Shown: positions 34,166-45,449 of the stretch, piece after piece
Numbering within the stretch: the stretch's first letter is position 1
Layout of the letters: each line of letters opens with the position of its first letter
Assembly: GCA_020205615.1 (NCBI GenBank)
Contig: CM035153.1
Span: forward strand, 94,330,792-94,394,791
Origin: Panax quinquefolius
Lineage: Eukaryota; Streptophyta; Magnoliopsida; Apiales; Araliaceae
Direction: 5' to 3'
Length of the DNA stretch: 64,000 bases
The notes under the pieces: model-generated
What the model was told of the DNA's origin: nothing
Database searches by the model: none
What the model saw: only the letters and a program-made list of their open reading frames with translations
Position numbers and translations under genes: made by a program

Positions 34166-34591
34166 TGAAGGGGAAAATCGTCATATTGCCACCTCAAACC
34201 CACATGGCGTCGTCTCAACAAAAAAATAGTCAACATACATTCTATACAACAATGTCCGACAAGAACCAAGGAGTTATAATCCCGAGTGACTACTACGCAA
34301 GGCAGAACATCGGATAGAATTTGAAGCTTGAAGACATAGGTCATGCCTCCATTTTCCTGACTTCGTACAACCTCTAATCCCGTGTCATTGCATAGCTCTC
34401 GACAACAGAAGTCCAAAATAGGTCTTATGCACCTCAATCGGATGCTTGGATTGAAGTTCTGCAAGATTGAGCAGACATCACGTTGTATGCTTGCACGTAC
34501 TTCGAGACAACATGATTCGCAGAGCCCAGAGCACCCCAGGCAGCTGCTGGTGCATCTTCGGCTATCGCAAATACACTTACGGCTCCCCACC

Positions 34592-34600
34592 TATAAATAG
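34592..34600 (+). promoter_or_regulatory. TATA box of arm D
   Basis: TATAAATAG followed by AGGGCTTGGGGTGGCCAT; the same box and downstream sequence occur on the minus strand at 54267-54275 in arm D'. Confidence 0.75.
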
Positions 34601-34919
34601 AGGGCTTGGGGTGGCCATATTCAAGAGAAAAAAGGCGAGGAAGCCCTGTCCAATTTGCTCTGTACACATTCTATATTAATTGCTTTATCATTTTAAACAC
34701 TTATGAGCTCACATATAGCTATATTTTTACCGGCGGGAGCCGAGTGTTCATCCACTTAAAGCTATAAAAGTCTTCTTTGGCAGTCCACTGTAAGCCTTCT
34801 TACACACTTTAAAGCATTTCTCTTCATCTTTGCACACACTATTCTTCACGTTCAGAGTCATGTTGTGTCTGTTTGCCCGGACTTCGGTTCATGGTTTTCA
34901 TTTCTATTTAAATATATAT

Positions 34920-34984
34920 ATATATAAACTATTGTCGAACTTTGTTCGATGAGCCTGGATTTTATATTCGGAGCATTTACTGCT

Positions 34985-35017
<33 letters not shown>

Positions 35018-35690
35018 TTGTCGAACTTTGTTCGATGAGCCTGGATTTTACATCTGGTACATCCGGTGCGTTTAATACTTTTATATATTTATATATAGCG
35101 ACAAATCGCTGAAATGATAAACTGAGCCTGGATCGATAAATATCATGTGCGTTTACCGCTTATATATATATATATTCATTTCTGTCAGGCCTAGAGTTTA
35201 CTTCATGGCCTTTTATTACTTTATTTACGTTTAGTCCCGCCTGGAGTTTACTTCGCGGCAGTTGATCATTTTTACTGCTTTATTTACATTTAGTCCCGCC
35301 TGGAGTTTATGTCATGGCGGTTGATCACATTTATTGGTTTATTTACATTTTTGATCCCCCGTGGAAGTGCTTCGTGGTGGTTGATCATGTTTCTCTATAT
35401 ATATATTTACCACTTTTATATATTTACATTTCTAATCCCCCATGGAGGTGTTTCGTGGTGGTTGATCATGTCTATATATATATATTTACCACTTTTATAT
35501 TATTTACATTTCTGATCCCCCATGGAGGTTCTTCGTGGTGGTTGATCATGTCTCTCTATATATATTTACCGCTTTTATATATTTACATTTCTGATCCCCA
35601 ATGGAGGTGCTTCGTGGTGGTTGATCATGTATGTATATATATATTTACGACTTTTATATATATAACTGCTTATTATTTTTCATATAAACT
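34920..35690 (+). repeat. Minisatellite in arm D, unit 60 then 80 bp
   Basis: The first part (34920-35150) has two near copies of TGTCGAACTTTGTTCGATGAG with (TA)n. From 35161, units carry TGGAGTTTACTT or TGGAGGTGCTTCGTGG and GTTGATCA; the GTTGATCA box falls at 35261, 35320, 35380, 35461, 35541 and 35620. The step from 60 to 80 bp comes from an added TATATATATTTACCAC-type segment. Arm D' has only one such unit. The open frame 35314-35721 is made of these repeats. Confidence 0.88.
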
Positions 35691-36274
35691 TCGGCATCAT
35701 GTGAGCCTAGGAATCATGTGATCAAAGATTTAGTCTACTGAATCTAGATTCGGTTCCCATGATGGACATTTTTAACTGTAAGCAACTTGTAAATTATTCA
35801 CAGTGTTTGAATTTCCTTATATGACTTTCATGCCCATGAGGAGTTCGGCACAGCTATATATTATTTTTTCGAAGATGCTTCGCATCTCGAAAAGAAAAGC
35901 AACCAAGACGAACATTTAATAATAAAATGGAAGTATCAAAGGCCTCAATTACTATATCTTGTTTAAAATTAAATTTTTACACAAATTCAAACCTTGTGTA
36001 TATAGGTGCGAACGAGGCATAACACTACTTCCAAATAACAACACATTCACCCACACATACACACACACACATTCATATAACAATTTCTTAAAAATTGGTG
36101 GTCACCGTGGTAACATGGATGTCGGGGGGTGCCTAACACCTTCCCTCCACATAATTAAGTCCCCAAACCCAAATGAATCTTAGTTTCACAGACCCGTTTA
36201 GAAGTATCACATCATTGGGTCAATGTGCAAACCTTTTCTCGGTTGCGTTTGTGCAACCAGTTAAAAACAACAAC

Positions 36275-36284
36275 TGGCGACTCT
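36275..36284 (+). promoter_or_regulatory. Primer binding site, tRNA-Arg type
   Basis: TGGCGACTCT directly after the LTR-like arm. This 10-mer is how PBSs of Ogre/Tat-type plant Ty3/gypsy elements begin, as far as I recall; the match ends after 10 bases. It recurs inverted at 52779-52788. Confidence 0.6.
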
Positions 36285-37050
36285 TACAGTCAAATCATCG
36301 ACATATACATGTTGGACCTTTTTCACTTGTTTTTTTAAACAATTCTCACATAACATGAGAACACCAAAGAACAAGAACAGAAAAGGGACAAATAAAAGTC
36401 CTGACGTCGACAAATCTTTTATTCATTCATTGGGTTCTATAACCACTTTCTTTCCATAAAGATCTTTCTAAAATTATCAACTTTTCTATTAAAAGTTTTA
36501 CATTATCATTTGATAACTCATCTCCTTCTCATTTCAGAATTTCTTTTCTCACTCGTTCAATATATTGATCATTAAGTGTCACATTCTACAACTTACTTCT
36601 TTCTAAGGAATCCTCCTTTCCGCATTCACCCTTCAGTATGAACGAGAAGGGGTCACAAGACCTTGAACTACATCCCCAGGTTATTAAGTATCTCGACTCG
36701 AACCTTTAACAATCATAAGACTATATGGGCCTCTCTTCTCGTACTCAGGGGGAGCAACCCTTCGTACAATGTTTTCTGTACAAACATTTTAACGCTTTTG
36801 CATAATATAATCCCCTATAAAAGGGTTGTTCACCTCAGCTTGTCAACATCTGAATTCACGCCAAAACAATTTGGTTTGGCATAACTTCTCAAGAAACGCT
36901 TGAACTGTTTAAACATCTTTCAATATTTGTCTAGCTGAATCAAAGAGCATAGACTTCTAACAACAACTCGAACATTAATCGAAATAGTTTTAGCTAATTC
37001 CATTGGCATATCCTTTCATAGTTTAAAGAAAACCAAAAAAATCCTTTTTA
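36285..37050. other. Mixed non-coding debris: start of arm D interior and an LTR fragment
   Basis: 36285-36355 matches the interior start of arm D' (inverted at 52714-52778). 36356-36650 is AT-rich and unassigned. 36655-36890 is a direct, diverged copy of 37595-37830 inside solo LTR S1 (shared GACCTTGAACTA/GACCATGAACTA, ATCATAAGACTAT, GGGTTGTTCA), so a second LTR fragment of that family lies here. No gene. Confidence 0.6.
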
Positions 37051-37144
37051 TGATGTTAAGATACCGTATAATTTTAATAGTACGTTGAGGATACAGTTAT
37101 TTTATGACATCATCATGTTATATTATACCATAGTGGGCTGACGA

Positions 37145-39958
37145 GATGACACCCCCAAATCCGGGTACTCCATAGCCATAGGATTTGGTGCTCACTATCC
37201 AAAACTATTACATCTAACTGCCCATAATAAGGATAAAGACATAATTTAAATAACTTAAACAATAATCTTTCCCATTAATGGGTTACATCAACTTAAAACA
37301 ATCCCAGTTAATCTAACCTTAAACTATTACATAAGTCTACGAAATACATCACAATGTAACATAAGTCTTATGACACAATTCATTTAAATAAATTCACATA
37401 AATCTTCATCACTTGGACATCTTTCCCTTTCCTTTGTTAGAAGATGGCTCATCAAATTTCTTGACTTTAGCTGCAGTGTTAATTGTAAGAGTGAGCAAAT
37501 AATTGCTCACCGATATAAAGAGTGATAATAGCAATAACTTAAGAGTAAGAGATGAATATTGAATAAACAAGTTCAAGATTTATATCTGAGGGTCTTTAAG
37601 ACCATGAACTATATCCCGAGGTTGTTAAGTATTTCTACTTCCACCTTTAATAGTCATTAGACTATAGAAACCTTAACTTTCGTACTTAGGGGGATCAGCC
37701 CGTCGTACCATATATTATGCACAAACATCTAAACACTGACGCGTAGATAATCCCTTACATTAGGGTTGTTCATCTCAATTTGACTTTAGGATTTCCACAC
37801 TAAAGAAAGTTTAGTTTGGAACTAGCTTATCAACGGTTCTAGAATTTTAGAACACTCATCATATAGATTAGTTTAATCAATAGGAGTTTGTTTACTATTT
37901 GAAGGTTTAGCTTAACAACATAAGTTTGAACAACAATAACTAAGTCAAGATTGAATATCAACAACTTACGATTGAATAGACATGGTATACACAAAGTGTT
38001 ACATCCAAAGGAATTAGAAAATCTCATTTGAAACAACGAACTTGAACAGTTTATCTTTGAAGAGCAAGTAATAAAGTTAGGGATTTGCTCAACACAAGAC
38101 TAGGGATTAGGAAACTTGCATAATGATAAATTAGGGTTAGAAAGCTCGCTTGATAATCAAACGATAAACATAGTTATTAAACTTGCATTCAATATAAAGA
38201 GAATAAAGTTAGGGAACTTGTCTCGTGTGTAAGCTACACAAGTATAATAAATGTTAGCCAATTACCCTACATATACCATTAGAACCACAATACCAATTAG
38301 TTATGTTAACATTAACTTCATGGGTTCACTTCTCATTTTAGTCAAGTCTATAGTCTCTAGCTTAAGACCTAATTATTTTAATCATTCATATACCATAAAT
38401 ATGCACTCCTAATTATATAACAGTACCCGACATGGTGATTGAATATCAACACAAATTCTCATGACATCACGTTACAAACTTTCACAACTTACTTATTCAT
38501 AATCTTTTAGTTTCAACATTATGATATGTTATTACGTTTTATAACATGTTTTAGGTCCTTTTATAATCTTCAAAATATGTTAAGGTAACATTCTCTAAGC
38601 TATGCTGTTAACAGTTCATTATTGGGTCTGAATGACTAATTACCGTAGGGCAACACGCTATGGTTACCTTAGAATCAAGACGCTCAAGATTGCGGCCTTA
38701 CCAAGACTAGACGCTAGAATCATTTTTGCAGAACACAAACTCAGACTCGGTTCTATGCCAAAAATTCCAATTTCATGTAACATGAACAAACCCTCACACT
38801 ACAAAATTAACTAAATCCTTATAGCATATACAATCAAGCATTCTAACACCTAAAACATCATAACAACCATATTTAGAGGATTAAAATCATATTTTTACTA
38901 GTTTCTCTATTTTCAACGCATTTAGCAAATTCAATCGCCAAATTTTTGTTTCTTAACCAAATTACACTATTTCAATTGCATTATTTTCGTTTCTTGATAT
39001 ACTAACATAATATATAATCAATTTACTAATTATATCAAGGATTGAACATAAAATTTTTGACCCAAACAAGCTATTTTCATATATAACACTATTACTTAAC
39101 CTTTCTTCTTCAAACCCAATTTCTATGAATTTAATTACTAAAACTTACTTATATATGATAATTAACAGATTATAAAACCATACATAAATGTATACACATC
39201 AATCCAACGTAACTTTCAATTTACAGTGAATAATCATTGAGAAACCAAAATATGAAGTATTAGGAGCAATTATACCTTGATTATTGAAGAAAATGATAGA
39301 GAGTGGCTTCAATTCTTTCCCTTTCCACAACAAAAACCCACAATCTTAACAATTTTCTTTCTTCTCGTAATTTTCACTGTGTTTTCTCTCTATTTACTAG
39401 CCTTAGGGAAAAAAACATGCGTAATATAAACTGGCCTCCCTTTTCCCCACGTACTCTTCAAGTAAGAAACCAAAAAGTTTATGTCAGTTAGATTAAGACA
39501 AAGGCCACAAGGCCTTGTTTGGCTGTACACAAATTCCCCCCATCATCAATTTATTTGTATAACACTTATATTATATAGTTCCTTTTGTCACATTTTAATT
39601 TAGTTAATTTAAATAACTTACAATTATAATTATAATAATTATAATTTTTATTATAATTATACTTTATACTTAATAAATCATTATATATCTAATTTAATTA
39701 TTAAATTAAACTAGAACATCATTTAATTTAATTATTTCTTTAAATATTACACAATTCATTTAATTTAATTATTTCATTAAATTAAATCTTTCAAATAATA
39801 AAATACCATTAATCACTTTGGTTATCATATGCACTCAACTAAATTATCACACCATAATTTCACCAATTATTTATTTATATCCATAAATATAATAATTAAA
39901 ATATTTATTTAATTCAATCAATATTTAAATTTAATTACAAAATTTCTAGATTGTTATA
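37145..39958 (-). repeat. Solo LTR S1 (2814 bp) inside element F
   Basis: Flanked by GACGA on both sides (37140-37144 and 39959-39963). On the + strand it starts GATGACACCCCCAAATC and ends TTGTTATA; against the B/S2 family (TGTGACGCCCCCAAATC to TTACA) its terminal TG and CA have mutated. In element G the same site is empty, which confirms the insertion and its bounds. A solo LTR is what recombination between two LTRs leaves. No gene; AT-rich at 39590-39950. Confidence 0.87.
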
Positions 39959-39963
39959 GACGA

Positions 39964-41470
39964 TCTTATGATCACATCTAACACTAGGTTCAATTGCATT
40001 GATGACTTTCTCGTTTGTTATATCAACATCATATTTAGTGATGCTTTAATGACTATGGGAAAAAAAATATTTTGATATTTTAAAATCATTTTTGTCTACC
40101 CGAAGCAATTAGCATAGACATACGAATAACAATATTATTTTTTTAAAACTCATTGGTTCCATCATTGAATCCAATATTTTTCAGGAAAACAGAAGTGCAA
40201 ACATCAGCACTAAGTCAATAAATTTTAAAAATCTAGCAAAGCTAGAATATCTGGAATATCTAATTCTATCCATCAACTTCATTACTGACTAATTCTTTTT
40301 ATTTCTCGAACCACCAATGCTCTTATACTAAATATTATTGTATTTCAATTTATAATTTTCTTATACCCCATTATAGTTCATCAAACTTTCCACACATTGG
40401 AGGTTCATGAGCTTGCCACAATAATATGTGTTTAGGAACTTGTCCTAGCAATATGTAGTCCAAGAACCCATCAGAGACTGTCCATATGCTTATGGGTTCA
40501 AAAACATACATATGATTATGAGTCATCAACTTACTATATGTATGAGTTTTAAGAACTCGTACCTAATCCTAATAATATCCGACTAATCTTAATATTCTAT
40601 AACTATCAAATATACACATGAGAAAAGAATCACCTTTTCACCATATATACATTGATAGAGCGACACCAATATTTTAATGATTATCAATGCGATAAACTGA
40701 GTGCAAACATAAAACCCTCACCCATACAAAGGTTTGTACAACTCAGCCATGACATGAGTCCTCAATTGAAATCCCACCTAACTCTATCTTGCTCATAACT
40801 TGCTCTTTGCTCGATACGAAGTTTTTCCTATCTCATCATTTATAACTCCTCGTGAGTTTACCTCGTACTATTAAATAATACTTTCTCATTATAGCATCAA
40901 GCTATAACCATTCCGTCATTATAGATCCTCTATCATTTTACAACTTAAATAGACCACGTCGTGATCTTATTCTACATTTCATGTCTCCTTACAATTCTTC
41001 TTCTATTTATGATCGTTTTGGTTTTACGATCTTCCTCCCTCACTAATCATGTTGTCTTTTGATTATTCAACTCAGGTGTTCCCTGATATTTCGGCTTTTT
41101 AGGCTCTTCTTTGAACCTATTCATATTATCTTAACTTATTTCATAAGCATTCTTTGAATTTTAATCAATTAAACTTTATTTGAGTTCATTCTTATTATCT
41201 TACTCATCTTCATCTTGTAGACATCGCATATTTAATAACACTTAACATCTTATTACTGGAGTTAGGTAACTCCATATTCATATCTTTTAAATACCTATAG
41301 ATTCTTCTTTGAATCTTCTTGCATATATTTCAATCTCTTATTTATAAATTTTTTAAAATTTATTTCTTATCAGTTAAACTCTATCCGAGTTTATTCTTTC
41401 ATTATCTTCACATTCCTTCTCTAAGATTATAGCCTAAGGTACTCCTACCTAAGGTTTATAACCTACAACT
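39964..41470 (-). other. Non-coding leader of element F
   Basis: 1.5 kb with no open frame worth calling. Matches the leader of element G in the same order, on the opposite strand. Direct repeats of an ACTCATA-type box lie at 40440-40570. Confidence 0.7.
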
Positions 41471-41480
41471 TTGATACCAA
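41471..41480 (-). promoter_or_regulatory. Primer binding site of element F (initiator tRNA-Met)
   Basis: TTTGATACCA on the + strand (TGGTATCAAA on the minus strand), two bases from the LTR start TGTAACGACCCC at 41483. Confidence 0.85.
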
Positions 41481-41482
41481 CT

Positions 41483-42184
41483 GTAACGACCCCAAAACTT
41501 ATATAATTAAACTCTCGACTTCGGTCGTTAATAATACGTCTAAATTTTGATTTTACATCATTATTCGATGTTAAACTTAATAAAATGCAGAATAATTTAA
41601 ACTTTTCTATCTTCTTACTTTAATTCCCTGAATCAAAACCTTTATCATTTACACCTCTTTGAATAAAATTATTTTATGATTCACTTCATCAAAGTTATTA
41701 TATAAAATCTTACTTCTTAGCTCGATATCCCTTATACATTGGGTAGCTCAAACATTACAACTAAATATAAAGTTTCACATCATAAGTTATCAAGTATATT
41801 TCTCAAAACCTTTATCTTTACCTACCTTTGAACCATACTTAGTTTATTACTCACTTTACCAGAGTTAATAAATAAAACTTACATCCAGGTTCAATACCTT
41901 TTATACATCGGACAAAATTTAAACTATATAACTCAACATCTATTAAACATGATACATTATCAAGTACATCATCCAGAACATTAAACATTGTTCAAATAAT
42001 AACATCTCAGCCAAAGCATATAAATCTTCATGTATTACATTTAATTCATGTTTTTCAAGTAACACTTAGCGTTACCTTGAATCCTTAACCTGCAAAAGTG
42101 GTTATTTGCAAGGTTTAGCTCGATAACCCAGCAAATCTGACAGTTTTCATGCATCACGTATCACATAATTGTAGAAGTCGAGAT
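41483..42184 (-). repeat. LTR fragment of element F
   Basis: On the + strand starts TGTAACGACCCC next to the primer site. About 700 bp of the element-sense 3' end of the LTR remain; the rest is lost at the junction with element E. Confidence 0.75.
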
Positions 42185-43358
42185 TTTTAACTTGTCAACG
42201 TGTAAAGGCGGAGCATCTAGTACCTAAAGGTCCGTTGCAACCACTTGAGATTCCGAAATGGAAGTGGGAACACATTACCATGGATTTCGTTACGGGTCTT
42301 CCTACGGTTTCTCAGGCATCAATGCTATTTGGGTTATTGTTGATAGATTAACCAAGTCCGCTCATTTCTTGCCGATATCTGGGAGACTTATTCACTTGAA
42401 CGTCTTGCTAGTATGTACGTGAATGAGATTGTGAGGTTGCATGGCATACTGTATCCATAGTTTGGATCGTGACCCAAGATTCACTTCAAGATTTTGGGTT
42501 AGCTTGCAAAAAGCTATGGGCACGGATTTACGATTGATTCGCATACCATCCTCAAAGCAGACGGACAATCGAAAGGACTATTCAAACTCTTGAAGATTTA
42601 TTAAGACTCGTGTCCTAGACTTCAAAGGCGGTTAGGATAAGTATTTACCATTGGTGGAATTCTCCTACAACAATGAGTTATCGCAAGTATAGGTGTAGCT
42701 CCATTTGAAGCATTATATGGACGAAAGTGTCGCTCTCCAATATGTTGGGATGAGGTGGGTGAAGCAACATTGTTGGGACCCGAGTTAGTACGTATATGAC
42801 TCACCGAAAAGATCCAAATGATTCGACAACGATACAAAGCGGCACAAGATCGACAAAAGAGTTATGCGGATCTTCATCGAAAGGACGTGGAATTTAGTGT
42901 GGGGATCATGTATTGTTGCGAGTTGCTCCATGGAAGGAGTTACAAGATTTGGGAAGAGAGGAAAGCTCAATCCATGATTTATTGGTCCATTTCAAATTCT
43001 TGACCGAGTAGGAAATGTAGCCTATATATAGACTCGCGTTACCTCAAGTATGTCTCGTGTTCATAATGTGTTTCACATATCCGTATTTTCGTAAATATGT
43101 GAAAGACCCAAACCACGTTATTGAGTTAGAACCAGGACGAGATAGCCAAGACTTAACGTATGAGGAGGTACTGTCAAGATCTTAGATAGGAAGGAGCATG
43201 TCCCACGCAAGAAAGGTCATACCACAAAGTTAAAGTTTTGTGGAGGAATCATGCTATAGAGGAAATGACCTGGGAATTGGAAACGGAAATGAAAGCGAGG
43301 TATCCTCACCTTTTCGAAACACCAGGTACGTACGTCAATTTCGAGGACAAAATTTCAT
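42185..43358 (+). pseudogene. Duplicate integrase end of element E
   Basis: Starts within TTTAACTTGTCAACG, just after the zinc-binding end of integrase, and runs through [16 protein letters not shown] core, SFRRLAKSYG-zone, KRGKLN-type block and chromodomain-like tail to the polypurine tract. Homologous to 48845-50020. Frames are broken at about 42315, 42375, 42460, 42560, 42900 and 43030; many breaks differ from those in the second copy. Confidence 0.85.
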
Positions 43359-43371
43359 AAGGAGGGGAAGT
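43359..43371 (+). promoter_or_regulatory. Polypurine tract of the first element E unit
   Basis: AAGGAGGGGAAGT directly before the LTR start TGTAAGACCCC. Confidence 0.9.
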
Positions 43372-45268
43372 TGTAAGACCCCAACTTATTATTAATGAAA
43401 TTTAATTTTCTCTATTTATTATTTTGAAATAGTAAGGGTTGATTTGATTAATGTGGATAGTTAGGGGTAAGATATGCAAATATTTCAAAATAAGCAAGTG
43501 TTTATAAAATATTCATTGTTGTCGGGGAATATTCGTTTGGTCGTGGAATATTCATCTTTGTCGGGGAATATTAAATGCTGACAACAATCATGTGTGGATT
43601 TCGGTCAATTTATGTTTGGAATTCGGAAAAACTTTTTCTTACGCAAAGTTGTAGAGAATTAAATTTCCTATAAAACTCGCGAGATTGAATTTTCTCGATA
43701 AAAGGGCTATTTATTGTGAATTATTGAAGTTCAAGCTCCAAAATAATTGATTTTGGAAGTTTTAAATATTTATATTCACAAAACGTTTTTTGTGTTTGGT
43801 GGGCATCTTTAACACATGTCATGTTGCTGAATTCAGATGCTTGATACGTAGGAGGATGTAGAAAAAATTATAATATTAATTTATTAAATTTTACGCTTTG
43901 GTGTTCTAAGCAATTTCTATAAATAGGTGCTTAGGTTAGAATTGAAAATCACACCGTAACTCAAGTTTTCTCTCTATATTATCGAGCGTATTCTTGTGAG
44001 TATTTTGAGTATACTTTGAGTATTGCTATACTGGTGCAAGTCCAAGTCATAGCCTATATCAGGTGTTTCAATTTAGAAGTCTTGATCTTTCGAGGTAAGG
44101 GATGTTATTTTCTTCTCAAATGATATTATTTCTTCAATATCATTATCTTTGAAATATTGGTTGGAACTTTTTATCAAATTTGGAACTTTTTCATGTCGGG
44201 GTTACTATTCATGAGTTACTTATTCACGAGTTACTATTATTCACGAGTACTATTCATGAACCAGTGAAGATGTTTTTGTGGAATTTCTATCTTTTGGTGT
44301 GAGTTACTATTCACGATACTAAGACTATTCACGATATCGATAATTATTCACCAAAAATAAAATTTCTTCTTTTTGTCCAAAATATCTATTCGGATACTAG
44401 CTTTGATTGTATCCATGTTTTGATCATTCTTGAATTTTACACCACTATGATTATTTTTGAGGTATCTTTTGAACATGGATAAAACAAAGTACGAATCCTT
44501 AATCCTTAATCCTTGTCATTTTGTTTTCTTTGGATTCGTTTCTTTAAAATATTTTCATCATCCTCGGTCTTAAATGATGATATTATGGAATATCTTTGGC
44601 TTTGTAGTGCAAAGATGAATGATTTCTGAAGAATATCTTTGGCCCGTAGTGTGCAAAGATGAGCAGTGTTTAGATGAACATGACTAATGATGAATATCTT
44701 TGGCTCAGTAGTGCAAAGATGAATATTTGATTCGGATGTATATTGATTGATGTTACAGGATAAAAGATAGATCGATGAACTTTTAAATTCATACATGGAA
44801 GATAGTAGTTTGCATTCTCTACTTAACTCTTCTAATGAATTATTATTTCATTGCGAATATTGATTTAAAATTTGTTGTCTATTGTATTCTATTAGATTTT
44901 TCCTGTTGAAGACTAACGGTAATTTGTTGTATATTATCTTAGTCATAATATTCTTTCTTGAGCTAGTTGAGCTCACCCTTTTCCCTTTTGTTCCATTTTT
45001 CTCGGGGAGGCGAGAATATAGCGAAAGATACAGTCGGGGTATGGAATGAAGGTTCTAGAGAGAGTTGTTTAGTAGTCCTCACCATTTTTGTAAAATAATG
45101 TATCATTAAATGTGATGAGGATTTATTTGAGTATAGATATTGTCTAGAAGATAATATTTGTATTTAAACTCACAGTTTTACTGTTGTAATAATAAAGTTG
45201 TAGTTGTTTCTGTACCATGTATTGACAACTCAGAATGGGTGATGTATACCTATTTTGGGGGCGTCACA
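43372..45268 (+). repeat. Internal LTR of element E (1897 bp, internally deleted)
   Basis: TGTAAGACCCC to GGGGGCGTCACA. Compared with the right LTR it lacks 785 bp (50258-51042), with TGTGG at both breakpoints (43593-43597 here). TATA box TATAAATAGG at 43918-43927. Short tandem repeats of GAGTTACTATTCAC (44205-44350) and three copies of GAATATCTTTGGC...GTAGTGCAAAGATGA (44586-44725). Confidence 0.94.
43918..43927 (+). promoter_or_regulatory. TATA box, internal LTR of element E
   Basis: TATAAATAGG, with CTCTCTATATTATCGAGCG about 55 bp downstream, as in the right LTR at 51373. Confidence 0.75.
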
Positions 45269-45270
45269 GT

Positions 45271-45282
45271 TGGTATCAGAGC
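45271..45282 (+). promoter_or_regulatory. Primer binding site of element E (initiator tRNA-Met)
   Basis: TGGTATCAGAGC, canonical, two bases after the LTR. The leader to 45450 has no gene. Confidence 0.95.
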
Positions 45283-45449
45283 TTAGGGATATGATCTCTG
45301 GCGGAGATCGGGGAATAGAACTAGGAGGGGAGAGACGAATAAATCCTTCGCTAGTGTGTCCTACCTAAGCTTATTTGTTAGTTGGTCAGTATATAGGGAT
45401 ATTATGTGATATATTGATTTCCTTAATTAACCCTTATTTTATGACAGTA

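Larger units (their letters stand above)
33099..36272 (+). repeat. LTR-like arm D (left), with tRNA-Arg-type element features
   Basis: Reverse-complementary to 52791-55540 along its length. LTR-like traits: U3 repeats (33681-34165), a TATA box at 34592, a minisatellite downstream, the box GGGTGCCTAACACCTTCCC at 36127-36145, and a primer site just after 36272. The start is set where similarity with the other arm begins; a true TG terminus was not found. The 194-codon antisense frame at 34006-34590 is broken in the other arm and is not called. Confidence 0.7.
37050..42184 (-). mobile_element. Element F: partial Ty3/gypsy-type element, leader plus LTR end, interrupted by S1
   Basis: Minus strand. 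LTR terminal part 41483-42184, Met primer site 41471-41480, then a leader running left to about 39964 and, beyond S1, from 37139 to about 37050. The leader is collinear with the leader of element G (62846-64000) over about 1.1 kb, including ATTTCAATTGAGGACTCATG and CCCACTATGGTAT. No coding block is seen. The LTR is cut off at about 42184 where element E begins. Confidence 0.75.

Noticed and set aside
34006..34590. 194-codon antisense open frame in arm D
   Set aside because: It lies across the U3 repeats and TATA region, and the equivalent frame in arm D' is interrupted. Composition is not protein-like (Cys-rich, no motif).
35314..35721. 135-codon frame with hydrophobic repeats
   Set aside because: Directly produced by the 60-80 bp minisatellite; no support for expression.
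42177..42190. GAGATTT on both sides of element E (42180 and 52715) as a target duplication
   Set aside because: The left edge of E is inside integrase, not at an LTR end, so a duplication is not expected there; the match is short and AT-rich.
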